A stretch of 64,000 bases of DNA from an uncultured Aquimarina sp. (GCA_947501475.1 CANMWA010000003.1:336814-400813), one strand, 5' to 3'. Shown: positions 27,440 to 35,949, numbered from the stretch's first letter. Numbers and translations: made by a program. Notes: generated from the letters alone by a model not told the origin.

Positions 27440-29056
27440 ATGATGAACAAAAAATCTAATGTCTTACCTTTTACCTTGATACTACTAGTCTTAGTGATTA
27501 GCTGTGCAAAAAAAGGAACAATAACCGGTGGAGAAAAAGATGAGACCCCCCCTGTTTTTATAAAAGCACTACCACCTAATTTCTCGACAAATTTTAATAA
27601 AAAAGAGATTCGAATTTATTTTGATGAATATATAAAACTAAAAGATCCTCAAAAACAGATCATCATATCACCACCAATGGACCCTAAACCTACGATTTCT
27701 CCTCTGGGTGGCGCAAGTAAGTATGTGAAAATCAAATTTCTCGATACGTTATTAGAAAATACTACCTATAGTATCAATTTTGGTGAAAGTGTTGAAGATA
27801 ATAACGAAGGTAATAGCAATCCTTTTTTTAGATATGTTTTTTCTACTGGCGATTTTCTTGACTCTCTTAGTATTAAAGGTACAGTTACCGATGCCATAAA
27901 GAAAGAGGTCGATCCAAATATTACTATTGCATTATATGAAATTAATGAAGAATACACAGATTCACTAGTATTTAAAACAGTCCCTCGTTATATCACAAGT
28001 ACACTAGATACTACTGCTTTTAATTTATATAATTTAAAAGAAGGAAAATTTAAGCTTATCGCTTTAAAAGATCCTGCTAACAACTATATTTATGAACCTA
28101 AGCAAGATCAAATAGGTTTTTATGAAGAGATCGTAACACTACCTGCAGATACGAGCAAGTTATTTAACCTTAATTTGTTTAAAGAAGTTCTTGATTTTAA
28201 AGCCTTAAGACCAAAGCAAATCTCAAAAAATGAATTTATTTTTCCATATGAAGGTGAAATAGATAGCATGAAAATTAAATTGCTTAGTGAAAGTCCTGAC
28301 GATTTTAAAACACAAGTTTTTCCTGATAAAGAAAAAGATACACTACACTATTGGTTTAGGCCTTTTTTTGAGTCTGATTCATTAATTTTTGAAGTTACAA
28401 ATTCTAAAAATTACAGAGATACTATAGTTACTCGATTTAAGGATCAATATAAAGATTCTATTCAGCTTACAACAGCGTTTAGTTCGGTTTTACCTCTTAA
28501 CAAAAATTTTATTTTTAGATCAAATACTCCTATTGATAGTATCAATCAAAAGTTGATTACTTTACTAGATAAAGACTCTATTAATATCGATTTTTCTGTC
28601 GCATTAGACACCTCTATAAATGAGGCTCAACTTGTATTTGAGAAATCAGAGAACAACACTTACAAAATGCAATTACTTCCTGAAGCTATAAAGGATTTTA
28701 TTGGTAATGTTAATGATACTATAAACTTCAATTTTAGAACTCAAAAATTGGCTGATTATGGTACCATTTTTCTTACACTTCAAAATGTTGAAAAATATCC
28801 TGTGATTGTTCAGCTGACTGACGAAAAAGAAGTAGTGATTTCAGAAAAAACCACTACAAAACAAGAAGTTTTAACCTTTGACAATCTGAATCCAAGCAAA
28901 TATTTAATCAGGGTTATTTTTGACACTAATAAAAATGGTAAATGGGATAGTGGCAACTTCTTACAAGGGATACAACCCGAAGTGGTACGTTACTTTCCTG
29001 AAATAATCGATGTAAGAGCCAATTGGGAGTTAAAGCAAACCTTTATTTTAGAGTAA
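27440..29056 (+). CDS. Lipoprotein with N-terminal SbsA-type Ig domain
   Basis: Starting at 27440 the protein begins MMNKKSNVLPF and has a lipobox ending VISC, about Cys22, so it is probably anchored in the outer membrane. Residues ~35-135 match the Bacteroidota SbsA Ig-like domain (GGEKDETPPVF, IYFDEYIKLKDPQKQ, TTYSINFGESVEDNNEGN). The remaining ~400 residues are beta-rich repeats, with the late DTNKNGKWDSGNFLQGIQPE a common ending of this family. Function is unknown. Its 3' end overlaps the convergent nitrilase gene by 9 nt. Confidence 0.85.
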   Translation: MMNKKSNVLPFTLILLVLVISCAKKGTITGGEKDETPPVFIKALPPNFSTNFNKKEIRIYFDEYIKLKDPQKQIIISPPMDPKPTISPLGGASKYVKIKFLDTLLENTTYSINFGESVEDNNEGNSNPFFRYVFSTGDFLDSLSIKGTVTDAIKKEVDPNITIALYEINEEYTDSLVFKTVPRYITSTLDTTAFNLYNLKEGKFKLIALKDPANNYIYEPKQDQIGFYEEIVTLPADTSKLFNLNLFKEVLDFKALRPKQISKNEFIFPYEGEIDSMKIKLLSESPDDFKTQVFPDKEKDTLHYWFRPFFESDSLIFEVTNSKNYRDTIVTRFKDQYKDSIQLTTAFSSVLPLNKNFIFRSNTPIDSINQKLITLLDKDSINIDFSVALDTSINEAQLVFEKSENNTYKMQLLPEAIKDFIGNVNDTINFNFRTQKLADYGTIFLTLQNVEKYPVIVQLTDEKEVVISEKTTTKQEVLTFDNLNPSKYLIRVIFDTNKNGKWDSGNFLQGIQPEVVRYFPEIIDVRANWELKQTFILE

Positions 29057-29830
29057 TTTAAAGGCATCTGCATCCTTCAAAAAAGGTAATTTTTTTCTTG
29101 TATCATAGATATGAGATTTCTTTAAAATAGCATATAAGATTGTCTCTTTTTCAACTGGGTTTTCTTCCAAAACAGAATTTCCCAAAACATCATATACTAC
29201 AGAGTGACCATTATACTCATATCCTTTACCGTCTATACCTACTCGATTTACGCCAATACAATAACACATATTCTCTATTGCTCGTGCTTGTAATAAAGTA
29301 TCCCAGGCATTAATTCTTGGTTTTGGCCAGCTCGCTACATATAATAACAGATCATAATCAGTGGTATTTCTAGCCCATACTGGAAACCTAAGATCGTAAC
29401 AGATCTGTGGTTTAATTTTCCATCCTTTGTAATCAATAATTACCTCATCATTTCCTGCAGTAAATACCTCTTGCTCTTTGGCCAATGTAAATAATTGGTG
29501 TTTATCATACGATTGGTATGTGCCATCAGGGAACATAAAAATAAGTCGATTATAATAATTGCCTTCTTCCTCAATAATCATACTTCCTGCAATAGCATTG
29601 TTTTTTTCTTTGGCCATTTTTTTTAGCCATTCTACTGTATCACCGTCCATAGCTTCTGCAACACTAACAGCATTCATTGTAAATCCTGTATTAAACATCT
29701 CTGGTAAAATGATAAGATCTACTTCTTGGGAAATCGATTTTATTTTTTTAGAAAAAATCACACGGTTTTGTATGGGATCTTCCCAAGCCAAATCAGGCTG
29801 AATTAAAGCAATATCTAGAGTATCTTTCAT
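29048..29830 (-). CDS. Nitrilase-superfamily amidase (omega-amidase YafV-like)
   Basis: The 260-residue carbon-nitrogen hydrolase carries the full catalytic triad: Glu in LILPEMFNTGF (near residue 43), Lys in YQSYDKHQLF (near 113) and Cys in KPQICYDLRFPVW (near 145). Sequence and length agree with the omega-amidase branch (E. coli YafV, mammalian Nit2), which hydrolyses 2-oxoglutaramate and 2-oxosuccinamate from methionine-salvage transamination. It is cytoplasmic and monocistronic, with a minus-strand terminator hairpin just upstream insulating it from the peptide operon. Confidence 0.88.
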   Translation of the reverse strand: MKDTLDIALIQPDLAWEDPIQNRVIFSKKIKSISQEVDLIILPEMFNTGFTMNAVSVAEAMDGDTVEWLKKMAKEKNNAIAGSMIIEEEGNYYNRLIFMFPDGTYQSYDKHQLFTLAKEQEVFTAGNDEVIIDYKGWKIKPQICYDLRFPVWARNTTDYDLLLYVASWPKPRINAWDTLLQARAIENMCYCIGVNRVGIDGKGYEYNGHSVVYDVLGNSVLEENPVEKETILYAILKKSHIYDTRKKLPFLKDADAFKLL

Positions 29831-29892
29831 ACCTTAAAAATACTAAATCTAGTATGATTTGAATTTTTTAAAGTTTTAATTCTTTACTAAAA

Positions 29893-29927
29893 ACAAAAAA
29901 CCCATGCAACATATTTTATTGCATGGG
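29893..29927 (-). terminator. Second minus-strand terminator downstream of the peptide operon
   Basis: CCCATGCAA (29901-29909) and TTGCATGGG (29919-29927) form a 9-bp stem. Read on the minus strand it is followed by TTTTTTGTTTTT. It acts as a backup terminator before the nitrilase gene, or ends an unseen short transcript. Confidence 0.7.
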
Positions 29928-30007
29928 ATCAACTCACTAATCATAGATAATTATACCTAAACTCTTATGGGAAAGTAATTTGTAAGGTTTTAATATCTAT
30001 TCCTTTT

Positions 30008-30046
30008 AAAAAATTGGATAAAAGATTTTATCTTATCCGATTTTTT
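30008..30046 (-). terminator. Terminator of the peptide-VKOR operon
   Basis: Read on the minus strand, ATCGGATAA pairs with TTATCCAAT (9 bp with one G-U) and is followed by TTTTTT. It lies a few bases after the stop of the last peptide gene. Confidence 0.75.
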
Positions 30047-30049
30047 GAT

Positions 30050-30271
30050 CTATCCATATATGCAAGCTCCTTGCCCTGCTGCCTCTGGAGTATTTCGTCT
30101 TCCACGAGCACATATAAAATCCCCATTAGGCCCCCTATCGCTAAAGAAACAACAGCATGTTCTTGTATCAGGCATATAACAAAATCCTGGCCCAAAACCT
30201 CCTAATACGGTTTTCTGGTCTTTTTTTTCTAATTGTTTTACTCCATCAAGATTTAAAATGTTTTTTAACAT
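30050..30271 (-). CDS. Double-glycine-leader six-cysteine peptide 3
   Basis: The start at 30271 gives 73 residues beginning MLKNILNLDGVKQLEKKDQK and reaching LGG at residues 23-25, a bacteriocin-type double-glycine leader. The predicted 48-residue mature peptide contains six cysteines, one in GFC, three adjacent (RTCCCFF), one in FIC and one in GAC, plus many glycines and arginines. The same leader opens the two genes upstream in the operon. Such leaders are cut by C39 peptidase-ABC exporters, none of which lies in the window. Six cysteines beside a VKOR-DsbA protein suggest three disulfides. Bacteriocin, signal or RiPP precursor cannot be told apart here. Confidence 0.8.
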   Translation of the reverse strand: MLKNILNLDGVKQLEKKDQKTVLGGFGPGFCYMPDTRTCCCFFSDRGPNGDFICARGRRNTPEAAGQGACIYG

Positions 30272-30300
30272 AACTTTTGTTTTTAAATTTAAAAAATACA

Positions 30301-30348
30301 CTTGAACATTTATAGACACTCAAGTTTTGTGTCTATCCTTGCAAGAAT
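30301..30348 (-). repeat. Duplicated hairpin leader element upstream of peptide 3
   Basis: This ~48-bp segment is nearly identical to 30899-30947 upstream of peptide 1. It contains TAGACAC / GTGTCTA, a 7-bp stem, and lies about 30 nt before the peptide 3 start on the minus strand, thus in its 5' untranslated region. Confidence 0.75.
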
Positions 30349-30375
30349 TTTTGTATAAATTTTAGTGCAAACGCT

Positions 30376-30582
30376 TTATCTAGGTAATTGATGTGTAGTA
30401 CATACTATACCACGGTTGCATATAGCTACTCTACATGCGTCTCTTCCTTGAGTTGTAGGCACACAGCATAGGTTTCCTTGTTGATAGCATCCTTCTTCTC
30501 GAGCCCACCCTCCTTTTAGCATACGCTGTTCATATTTGCTCAGTTGCATTGCGCCACCAATCTGCATAATGTTTTTTAACAT
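30376..30582 (-). CDS. Double-glycine-leader six-cysteine peptide 2
   Basis: This 68-residue product opens MLKNIMQIGGAMQLSKYEQR and reaches MLKGG at residue 25, the same leader design as its two neighbours. The mature part of about 43 residues has six cysteines (EGC, LCC, DAC, AIC, IVC) and contains two Q-rich spots and basic residues. It shares little core sequence with peptides 1 and 3 apart from the CC pair and cysteine number, so the leader is conserved while the core varies, as expected for toxin or signal peptides under diversifying selection. Confidence 0.8.
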   Translation of the reverse strand: MLKNIMQIGGAMQLSKYEQRMLKGGWAREEGCYQQGNLCCVPTTQGRDACRVAICNRGIVCTTHQLPR

Positions 30583-30637
30583 GGGTATATTTTAAAAAGT
30601 TATTATTAAGTGTTCTTGTGTATTTTGAATTAGAGTT

Positions 30638-30662
30638 AAGAGGGCATATTTTATGCCCTCTT
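30638..30662. promoter_or_regulatory. Perfect 11-bp hairpin between peptide 1 and peptide 2
   Basis: AAGAGGGCATA (30638-30648) and TATGCCCTCTT (30652-30662) form a perfect stem with a 3-nt loop, in the gap between two cotranscribed genes. On the minus strand no T-run follows, so it is more likely an attenuator or an mRNA-stabilising or processing hairpin than a full terminator. Confidence 0.55.
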
Positions 30663-30674
30663 GGTTTAGTGTTT

Positions 30675-30872
30675 TTAGTACCAAACACATCCCCATCGCC
30701 CGCATCTTCCGTATTCACAGAAAACACCATCTGGACGTCTTGTTGAACAACAACGACCTTGGCTGTCATAAAAACAAAACGCACCACCTCCTCTTTTTCC
30801 TCCTTGTAATGATTTTTGTTCTTCTTTGTTTAATTTTTGAACTCCTTCAAGATTTAAAATGTTTTTTAACAT
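30675..30872 (-). CDS. Double-glycine-leader six-cysteine peptide 1
   Basis: The start at 30872 gives 65 residues opening MLKNILNLEGVQKLNKEEQK, then SLQGG at 21-25. The mature 40 residues are rich in glycine, arginine and aromatics, with six cysteines (AFC, RCC, VFC, GRC, WGC). It is the first peptide gene after the VKOR-fusion gene, 93 nt downstream, and is preceded by the hairpin element at 30899. A longer frame from 30908 is less likely, because the MLKNI start is shared by all three peptides. Confidence 0.82.
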   Translation of the reverse strand: MLKNILNLEGVQKLNKEEQKSLQGGKRGGGAFCFYDSQGRCCSTRRPDGVFCEYGRCGRWGCVWY

Positions 30873-30898
30873 AGTTTTAATTTTAAAAGTTAATGTAA

Positions 30899-30947
30899 GC
30901 TTGAACATTTACAGACACTCAAGCGTTGTGTCTATCCTTGCAAGAAT
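30899..30947 (-). repeat. Duplicated hairpin leader element upstream of peptide 1
   Basis: This is the partner of the element at 30301-30348 with only a few substitutions. The stem AGACAC/GTGTCT is kept although loop bases differ. It lies between the VKOR-fusion stop and the peptide 1 start. Confidence 0.75.
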
Positions 30948-30965
30948 GTTTTTATATCAAAAAAA

Positions 30966-32546
30966 TTAATTGTTAGGCTGTAGTAGTTGATTGGTATTCT
31001 CGATAATCATCTCATCGATAAATAATAGCAAGTCTTCAATTTGATAATCCATCGGAAAAAAGTTTTCTTGTAGTATGGTCGCTGGAGTATAGTGTACTTC
31101 ATTCATCATACACCATTGGGCATGACGAGAAATTGTAGTAATTATTTCTTCATTGATCATAGATGTATTGACTCCAAATTGTTCTTGCCATGTTTCTATA
31201 TCTCTATTCGCAAACCATTGCTTTAATGCTGTATATGCTTTGTCTTTATTTTCTTTGAAGTACAATTCAATAATGCGTCTACTTATTTGATTTCCCAGGT
31301 TTTCTTCATTTTCAGAAACATTGAAAATGAAATGTATTTGTACGCTATCACTGTACCGATTTAAAATGGCATCATAGACCTTAAAAGGTTCTACACAAAA
31401 TCCGCATAAAGGATTAGACACTGCTTTAATAACAATATCTGCTTTAGGGTTTCCAAAAATGATTTGATTATCTATTGGTATGTAGGTATCATTGTCAATC
31501 TTTTTTTGAGATAATAAAAAATTAAAGACATTCCTATTTCTCTTAAATGTTAGAAAATCTGCACGTATGGTTTCGAGCTTTTTGGTATTGACAATAAAAG
31601 GTTTGATATACGCCCATGTTGCTACAATAGTAATTGCAACCGCCAATGATTTGATTATATACGCTAACGATATTGTTGAAAAGAAAAAAGTAATCCCTAA
31701 AAGAGTAAATTGCATTAATAAAACCGTAGAGATACCCAGGCATAAAACACACCATTTTTTGACTGAGAACGCCTGATAATAGATAGAAAACAAAACAATA
31801 ATCATGCTTACAGATGCAATTAAAAATAGTACTGTATGATTATACCCAACCAAAGCATTAACAACTAATAGTGTACTAAAAAAAGTTATTGATGCATCAC
31901 TCAAACTAATGACTTTTAAAAAAGAGTTTTTTCTTGATGTAATCACATCATTACAACTACTTTTATTAGAAATACTATTACACAATTTGGCCACTTTTGC
32001 ATTATGCATTCCCAATTCTTCACTAATAATCAGTGTACTTATATACAACCCTATCAAAGACAAAACCTGATAAATTGTTACTATTGGATTGAAATCTAAA
32101 ATTTGAAGAATGCCTAAAAAGGCAATCACAACTCCCAAAAGCATTTTAGTTTTGTACTTAGATATCAAAGTAGGTTTTTTGCCTTTTTCTTCACTTTCTA
32201 CAGCAATAATTGTCCCGTTCCATAATGAATTAAAAGCATCCGAAGACATTTTTGTAATCTGTTTTTCAGTAGTAGTGGTAGTGATTTTTCCTTTCCTAAC
32301 TTTTACTAGAACCAATTCAGAAATTTCTTCTTTTTCAATGATTGCCAAAAAACATGATGGTAATTGTAGTAATGCATCTTTTGGAACATTAGCTACCAAG
32401 TTTTTTACATTAAAATAATCTAAGGTGTCAGAAATCGCTTTTACACTCGAAACTTCAGGATGAGATTTTAATTGCAGGTCCAGCACCTCGCTTTTGATAT
32501 GAAAAATACCTGACCCAAATAACAATTGTTCTATCAATTTATGCAT
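30966..32546 (-). CDS. Membrane oxidoreductase: degenerate C39-like domain, VKOR domain and DsbA-like domain
   Basis: Residues ~20-118 resemble the later part of a C39 peptidase domain (LPSCFLAIIEK near 62-72; FNSLWNGTIIAVE near 105-117) but lack the catalytic Cys-Gly start and active His, so it may bind double-glycine leaders without cutting. Residues ~134-316 are a multi-helix VKOR domain with loop cysteines C189 and C198 and the redox pair C266-V-L-C269. Residues ~355-515 are a thioredoxin/DsbA-like domain with C381-G-F-C384 and a cis-proline loop (YTPATI, 486-491). Together these should form disulfides in exported proteins, passing electrons to quinone. It is the first gene of the operon with three six-cysteine peptides, which are its probable clients. 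Confidence 0.85.
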   Translation of the reverse strand: MHKLIEQLLFGSGIFHIKSEVLDLQLKSHPEVSSVKAISDTLDYFNVKNLVANVPKDALLQLPSCFLAIIEKEEISELVLVKVRKGKITTTTTEKQITKMSSDAFNSLWNGTIIAVESEEKGKKPTLISKYKTKMLLGVVIAFLGILQILDFNPIVTIYQVLSLIGLYISTLIISEELGMHNAKVAKLCNSISNKSSCNDVITSRKNSFLKVISLSDASITFFSTLLVVNALVGYNHTVLFLIASVSMIIVLFSIYYQAFSVKKWCVLCLGISTVLLMQFTLLGITFFFSTISLAYIIKSLAVAITIVATWAYIKPFIVNTKKLETIRADFLTFKRNRNVFNFLLSQKKIDNDTYIPIDNQIIFGNPKADIVIKAVSNPLCGFCVEPFKVYDAILNRYSDSVQIHFIFNVSENEENLGNQISRRIIELYFKENKDKAYTALKQWFANRDIETWQEQFGVNTSMINEEIITTISRHAQWCMMNEVHYTPATILQENFFPMDYQIEDLLLFIDEMIIENTNQLLQPNN

Positions 32547-32631
32547 TTTATAACCAAGATTATGTGTGAATTTTATAGCCTACTACTTGTTATGATATTT
32601 TATCATTTATCATTACAAAAAAATAGCTGTT

Positions 32632-32696
32632 CAAAGAAACTTTATTCACTCATCATCAGGCATGACAGATGTTCCTATTTTCTGCACATATGTTCC
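32632..32696 (-). promoter_or_regulatory. Two-half-site promoter, copy 2 (towards the VKOR-peptide operon)
   Basis: Read on the minus strand, GGAACATATGTGCA (from 32696) and GGAACATCTGT (from 32675) are direct half-sites 21 bp apart. TTTCTTTG (7 of 8 to TAnnTTTG) ends at 32632, 43 bp from the proximal half-site. No -33 TTG is present, which suits an activator-dependent promoter. The predicted start near 32626 leaves a leader of about 80 nt to the VKOR-fusion gene. Confidence 0.6.
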
Positions 32697-32788
32697 AATA
32701 TTACATGCAGGCATAGGATATTTGCTAACAAATAGTTAAAATTGTTAAGGATATCTTATAGTTTTATGTGAAGCATATTGAAGTAGTG

Positions 32789-33424
32789 TTATGAAGAATA
32801 CTTTTCTATAATTGTAGTTAGATCCTTCTCTTCATCAAGATAGATAGGTAGGTGAAATTCGTCTAGTTTTTTTAGAGTACTTAATAATGCCATCTGTTCA
32901 CTCTTTGATAGACAGCCGCTAACCATTTTTGCAGCCTTACTAGCTTCAGAATATGCTTTTATAACATTTTCTTCCCCTTTTTCGGTCAACCGTAGTAGTT
33001 TGCCTCTTTTATCATCAGGATTCGGAAACTGTTCAATAAGCTCATTTTTCAGTAAGCGTTTAATAACTTCCATCCCCGAAGATTTATCATAGGCCATCTT
33101 TCTTATTAAATCTGTTTTTCCAACTGGTCCTGATCTATGAAGTATCGCAGTAAAAGCAAAATCCATATCAGTAGTAAATGGTAAATCTACCAATGCGGAT
33201 TTAATGTATACATTAGAATATCTGCTCATTCTACCAATATACGCAGCTATTTCTGCCTCTAAGCTATGACCTGTGATTTCATACTTCTCCGCTGAAACTG
33301 TTTCATCCATACGCTTAGACAGCCAGTTTGCAAAAGATTTTATATGTATCTCCTTATCTGTTCTTCCTATTACAAACTCTCCAACTAGATCAATTATTTG
33401 TTTAATTAACTCGTAAATCTTCAT
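32789..33424 (-). CDS. MarR-family transcriptional regulator
   Basis: The 211-residue protein has a winged helix-turn-helix in its middle: GKTDLIRKMAYDKSSGMEVIKRLLKNELIEQ near residues 105-135 (two helices, written here in outline) followed by the wing PDDKRGKLLRLTEKGEE, where DxR(G) and the L-LT-KG pattern are MarR signatures. N- and C-terminal helices would form the dimer interface. It is divergent from a TonB receptor gene, with a 152-bp shared regulatory region that contains an AAACAATTGTTT palindrome, so local control of that receptor is likely. The ligand is unknown. Confidence 0.88.
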   Translation of the reverse strand: MKIYELIKQIIDLVGEFVIGRTDKEIHIKSFANWLSKRMDETVSAEKYEITGHSLEAEIAAYIGRMSRYSNVYIKSALVDLPFTTDMDFAFTAILHRSGPVGKTDLIRKMAYDKSSGMEVIKRLLKNELIEQFPNPDDKRGKLLRLTEKGEENVIKAYSEASKAAKMVSGCLSKSEQMALLSTLKKLDEFHLPIYLDEEKDLTTIIEKYSS

Positions 33425-33505
33425 TAAAAACTATTTTTTAACACTAAATTATATTTATTTGTTACTATAACACACTTTTTTGTTTAATATTTGCATGAAT
33501 ATGCT

Positions 33506-33517
33506 AAACAATTGTTT
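33506..33517. promoter_or_regulatory. Candidate MarR operator
   Basis: AAACAATTGTTT is a perfect 12-bp palindrome in the 152-bp region between the divergent marR-like and TonB receptor genes. MarR dimers bind AT-rich palindromes of about this size close to their own promoters. The assignment is inference from position and symmetry. Confidence 0.35.
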
Positions 33518-33576
33518 GTAAATTATCATATGCTATATCATAAAAATGCTCTTAAATCATTAAAAAAACTATAATT

Positions 33577-35931
33577 ATGAATATCAAAAATACCGTTTTA
33601 GTACTTTCTTTACTATTCGTTTCTTATATAAATGCTCAAGTGTATGGCGAACTCACAGGAAATGTAACTGACCAAACTGGTCAACCTATTTTAGGAGCTT
33701 CTGTTTTTATTGAAAATACAGAAAAGGGGGCGCAAACAGATTTTGATGGAAATTATCGTATTGACAACATTTCACCAGGATCTTACAACTTAATTGTTAG
33801 CTATATTGGCTTTGAAACGCAAACAAAATTTAATGTTATTGTAAAATCAAAAGGAACGTTGCCTAGTAATTTTATACTTAAAGAATCTACTGAAGCATTA
33901 GATGAGGTACTTATAAGTAATGCAAACAAAATTAGCCGCCCCAAAGAAACGCCTCTCTCTACTCAAACCCTCTCGGCTGTTGAAATCGCCACATATCCAG
34001 GAAGCAATAATGATGTGGTACAAGTGGCACAAACACTACCAGGAGTATCTCCTTCTATTGGTGGTTTTCGCAACGATTTAATTATACGTGGCGGTGCACC
34101 AAATGAAACCGTTTATTATCTCGACGGAATGGAAGTGCCAAATATCAATCATTTTAGTACTCAAGGTAGTGCCGGAGGACCTGTAGGGCTTATTAATGTG
34201 TCATTTATAGATAATGTTACCTTATCTACCTCGGCTTTTGGAGCACAATATGACAACCCGCTTTCAGGAGTATTGCAGTTTAGCCAACGTACGGGAAATA
34301 ATCGAGATTTTAGCGGTAACTTTCGTGTAAGTGCTAGTGAGGCTGCTCTCACACTAGAAGGCCCATTGTTTAAAAATAAAAATGAAGAATCAAAAACTAC
34401 ATTTTTGGTATCTGCAAGACGTAGTTATTTACAATTTTTATTTGAAGTGATAGGGCTCCCCTTCAGGCCTAATTATTGGGATTATCAATACAAAATAAAC
34501 CATAAGATCAATCCTTATAATGATATTAGTTTTATTGGTTTAGGTTCTATTGATGATTTTTCAGTAGAAGCACCAGAAGATTTTGATGCAGAACAGCAGG
34601 CACAGTTAGAACAAGCCCCTTTTATAGAACAACGCACCAATGCTATTGGACTATCATGGAGAAACCGTTTTAAAGATGGATCTGGTTTTATGGAAACTAC
34701 AGTAAGTAACAACACTTTAGTTAATGAATTTACCAGATATGAAGATCCTGAAAATGAAACAGAAGTAATTTTTAGCAATGATGCTACAGAATCCGAAACA
34801 AAACTACGATATCAACTCACCAAATTCTATGGCGATTGGAAATTTACAACTGGTTTTAATGCACAATATTCTGATTATAGTAACAAAACTGTAAATACAA
34901 CAGACAATAATATATTTAATACTAAAATTGATTTCTTTAAATACGGTTTGTTTGCAAATATGACCAATTCTTTTTTTAATGATAAACTAGATGTATCTTT
35001 TGGTTTTAGAATAGATGATGATAGCTTTACAGAAGAAAATAACATACTATCTACATTTTCTCCAAGGTTATCTCTATCCTATGAATTTAAAGAAAACTGG
35101 AAGCTGAATGGTTCTATAGGAAGATATTATAAGTTGCCACCATATACTATTTTAGGGTTTAGAAATAATGACAATGTTCTTATTAATCAAGATGTAGATT
35201 ATACTGTAAGTGATCATTATGTGCTTGGTTTGCAACACTATTTCGGTCCTTCATCAAATATATCTATAGAAGGTTTCTATAAGCGTTATGATGATTATCC
35301 TGTCTCTGTTTTGGATGGTGTATCTCTTGCCAACAAAGGAGCTGATTTCGAAATCTTAGGGAGTGAAGATGTAGCTACAGTTGGTAGAGGAAGAAGTTAT
35401 GGGGCAGAACTTCAGTTTCAGCAAAAACTTTCTAATAATTTCTACGGTATATTTGCATACACTTGGTTTTATAGTGAATTTACCGGATTTGATCGTAACA
35501 CATATTTACCTTCGGTTTGGGATAGCCGTCACTTAATTTCTTTTACCGGTGGATATAAATTAAACCGAAACTGGGAAATAAGTGCACGATATCGCTTTGC
35601 TGGCAACACACCTTTCGTTCCTACTGATCTTAATGCCACACTTGATAATTATCCCGAAGTAATTTTAGACTATGATCGCTTAGGTGAAGAAAAGTTAGAT
35701 ACATTTAGTCAACTTGATTTACGTATTGATAAAAAATGGAATTTCAAAAAAGTATCATTAAATGTGTTTATAGAAGCTCAAAATATCTTGGGGCAAGCAA
35801 CTCCAGAACCTACTCAATATGGACTTAACCGAGATGTAAACGGAGCTATTCTACAGCCTATAAACTTAACAGCTATAGAAACAGAAACAGGTCAGATCAT
35901 ACCAAGCATAGGGATTGTGGTTGATTTTTAA
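33577..35931 (+). CDS. TonB-dependent outer-membrane receptor with CarboxypepD-regulatory-like N-terminal domain
   Basis: The 784-residue protein has a signal peptide (to about residue 20) and a ~90-residue CarboxypepD_reg-like domain (GELTGNVTDQTGQPILGASV, then FDGNYRIDNISPGSYNL). A plug follows (LPGVSPSIGGFRNDLIIRGG; YYLDGMEVPN), then a beta-barrel ending in an aromatic-terminated strand (SIGIVVDF). It imports a bound ligand using TonB energy. There is no SusD partner beside it, so it is more like a siderophore, vitamin or peptide receptor than a glycan SusC. It is divergent from marR, whose product probably controls it. Confidence 0.92.
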   Translation: MNIKNTVLVLSLLFVSYINAQVYGELTGNVTDQTGQPILGASVFIENTEKGAQTDFDGNYRIDNISPGSYNLIVSYIGFETQTKFNVIVKSKGTLPSNFILKESTEALDEVLISNANKISRPKETPLSTQTLSAVEIATYPGSNNDVVQVAQTLPGVSPSIGGFRNDLIIRGGAPNETVYYLDGMEVPNINHFSTQGSAGGPVGLINVSFIDNVTLSTSAFGAQYDNPLSGVLQFSQRTGNNRDFSGNFRVSASEAALTLEGPLFKNKNEESKTTFLVSARRSYLQFLFEVIGLPFRPNYWDYQYKINHKINPYNDISFIGLGSIDDFSVEAPEDFDAEQQAQLEQAPFIEQRTNAIGLSWRNRFKDGSGFMETTVSNNTLVNEFTRYEDPENETEVIFSNDATESETKLRYQLTKFYGDWKFTTGFNAQYSDYSNKTVNTTDNNIFNTKIDFFKYGLFANMTNSFFNDKLDVSFGFRIDDDSFTEENNILSTFSPRLSLSYEFKENWKLNGSIGRYYKLPPYTILGFRNNDNVLINQDVDYTVSDHYVLGLQHYFGPSSNISIEGFYKRYDDYPVSVLDGVSLANKGADFEILGSEDVATVGRGRSYGAELQFQQKLSNNFYGIFAYTWFYSEFTGFDRNTYLPSVWDSRHLISFTGGYKLNRNWEISARYRFAGNTPFVPTDLNATLDNYPEVILDYDRLGEEKLDTFSQLDLRIDKKWNFKKVSLNVFIEAQNILGQATPEPTQYGLNRDVNGAILQPINLTAIETETGQIIPSIGIVVDF

Positions 35932-35949
35932 ACATCGCTATTTATATCT

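Noticed and set aside
30530..30787. Open frame of 85 codons overlapping peptides 1 and 2
   Set aside because: It runs across the hairpin and both peptide genes in another frame and lacks the leader and cysteine pattern.
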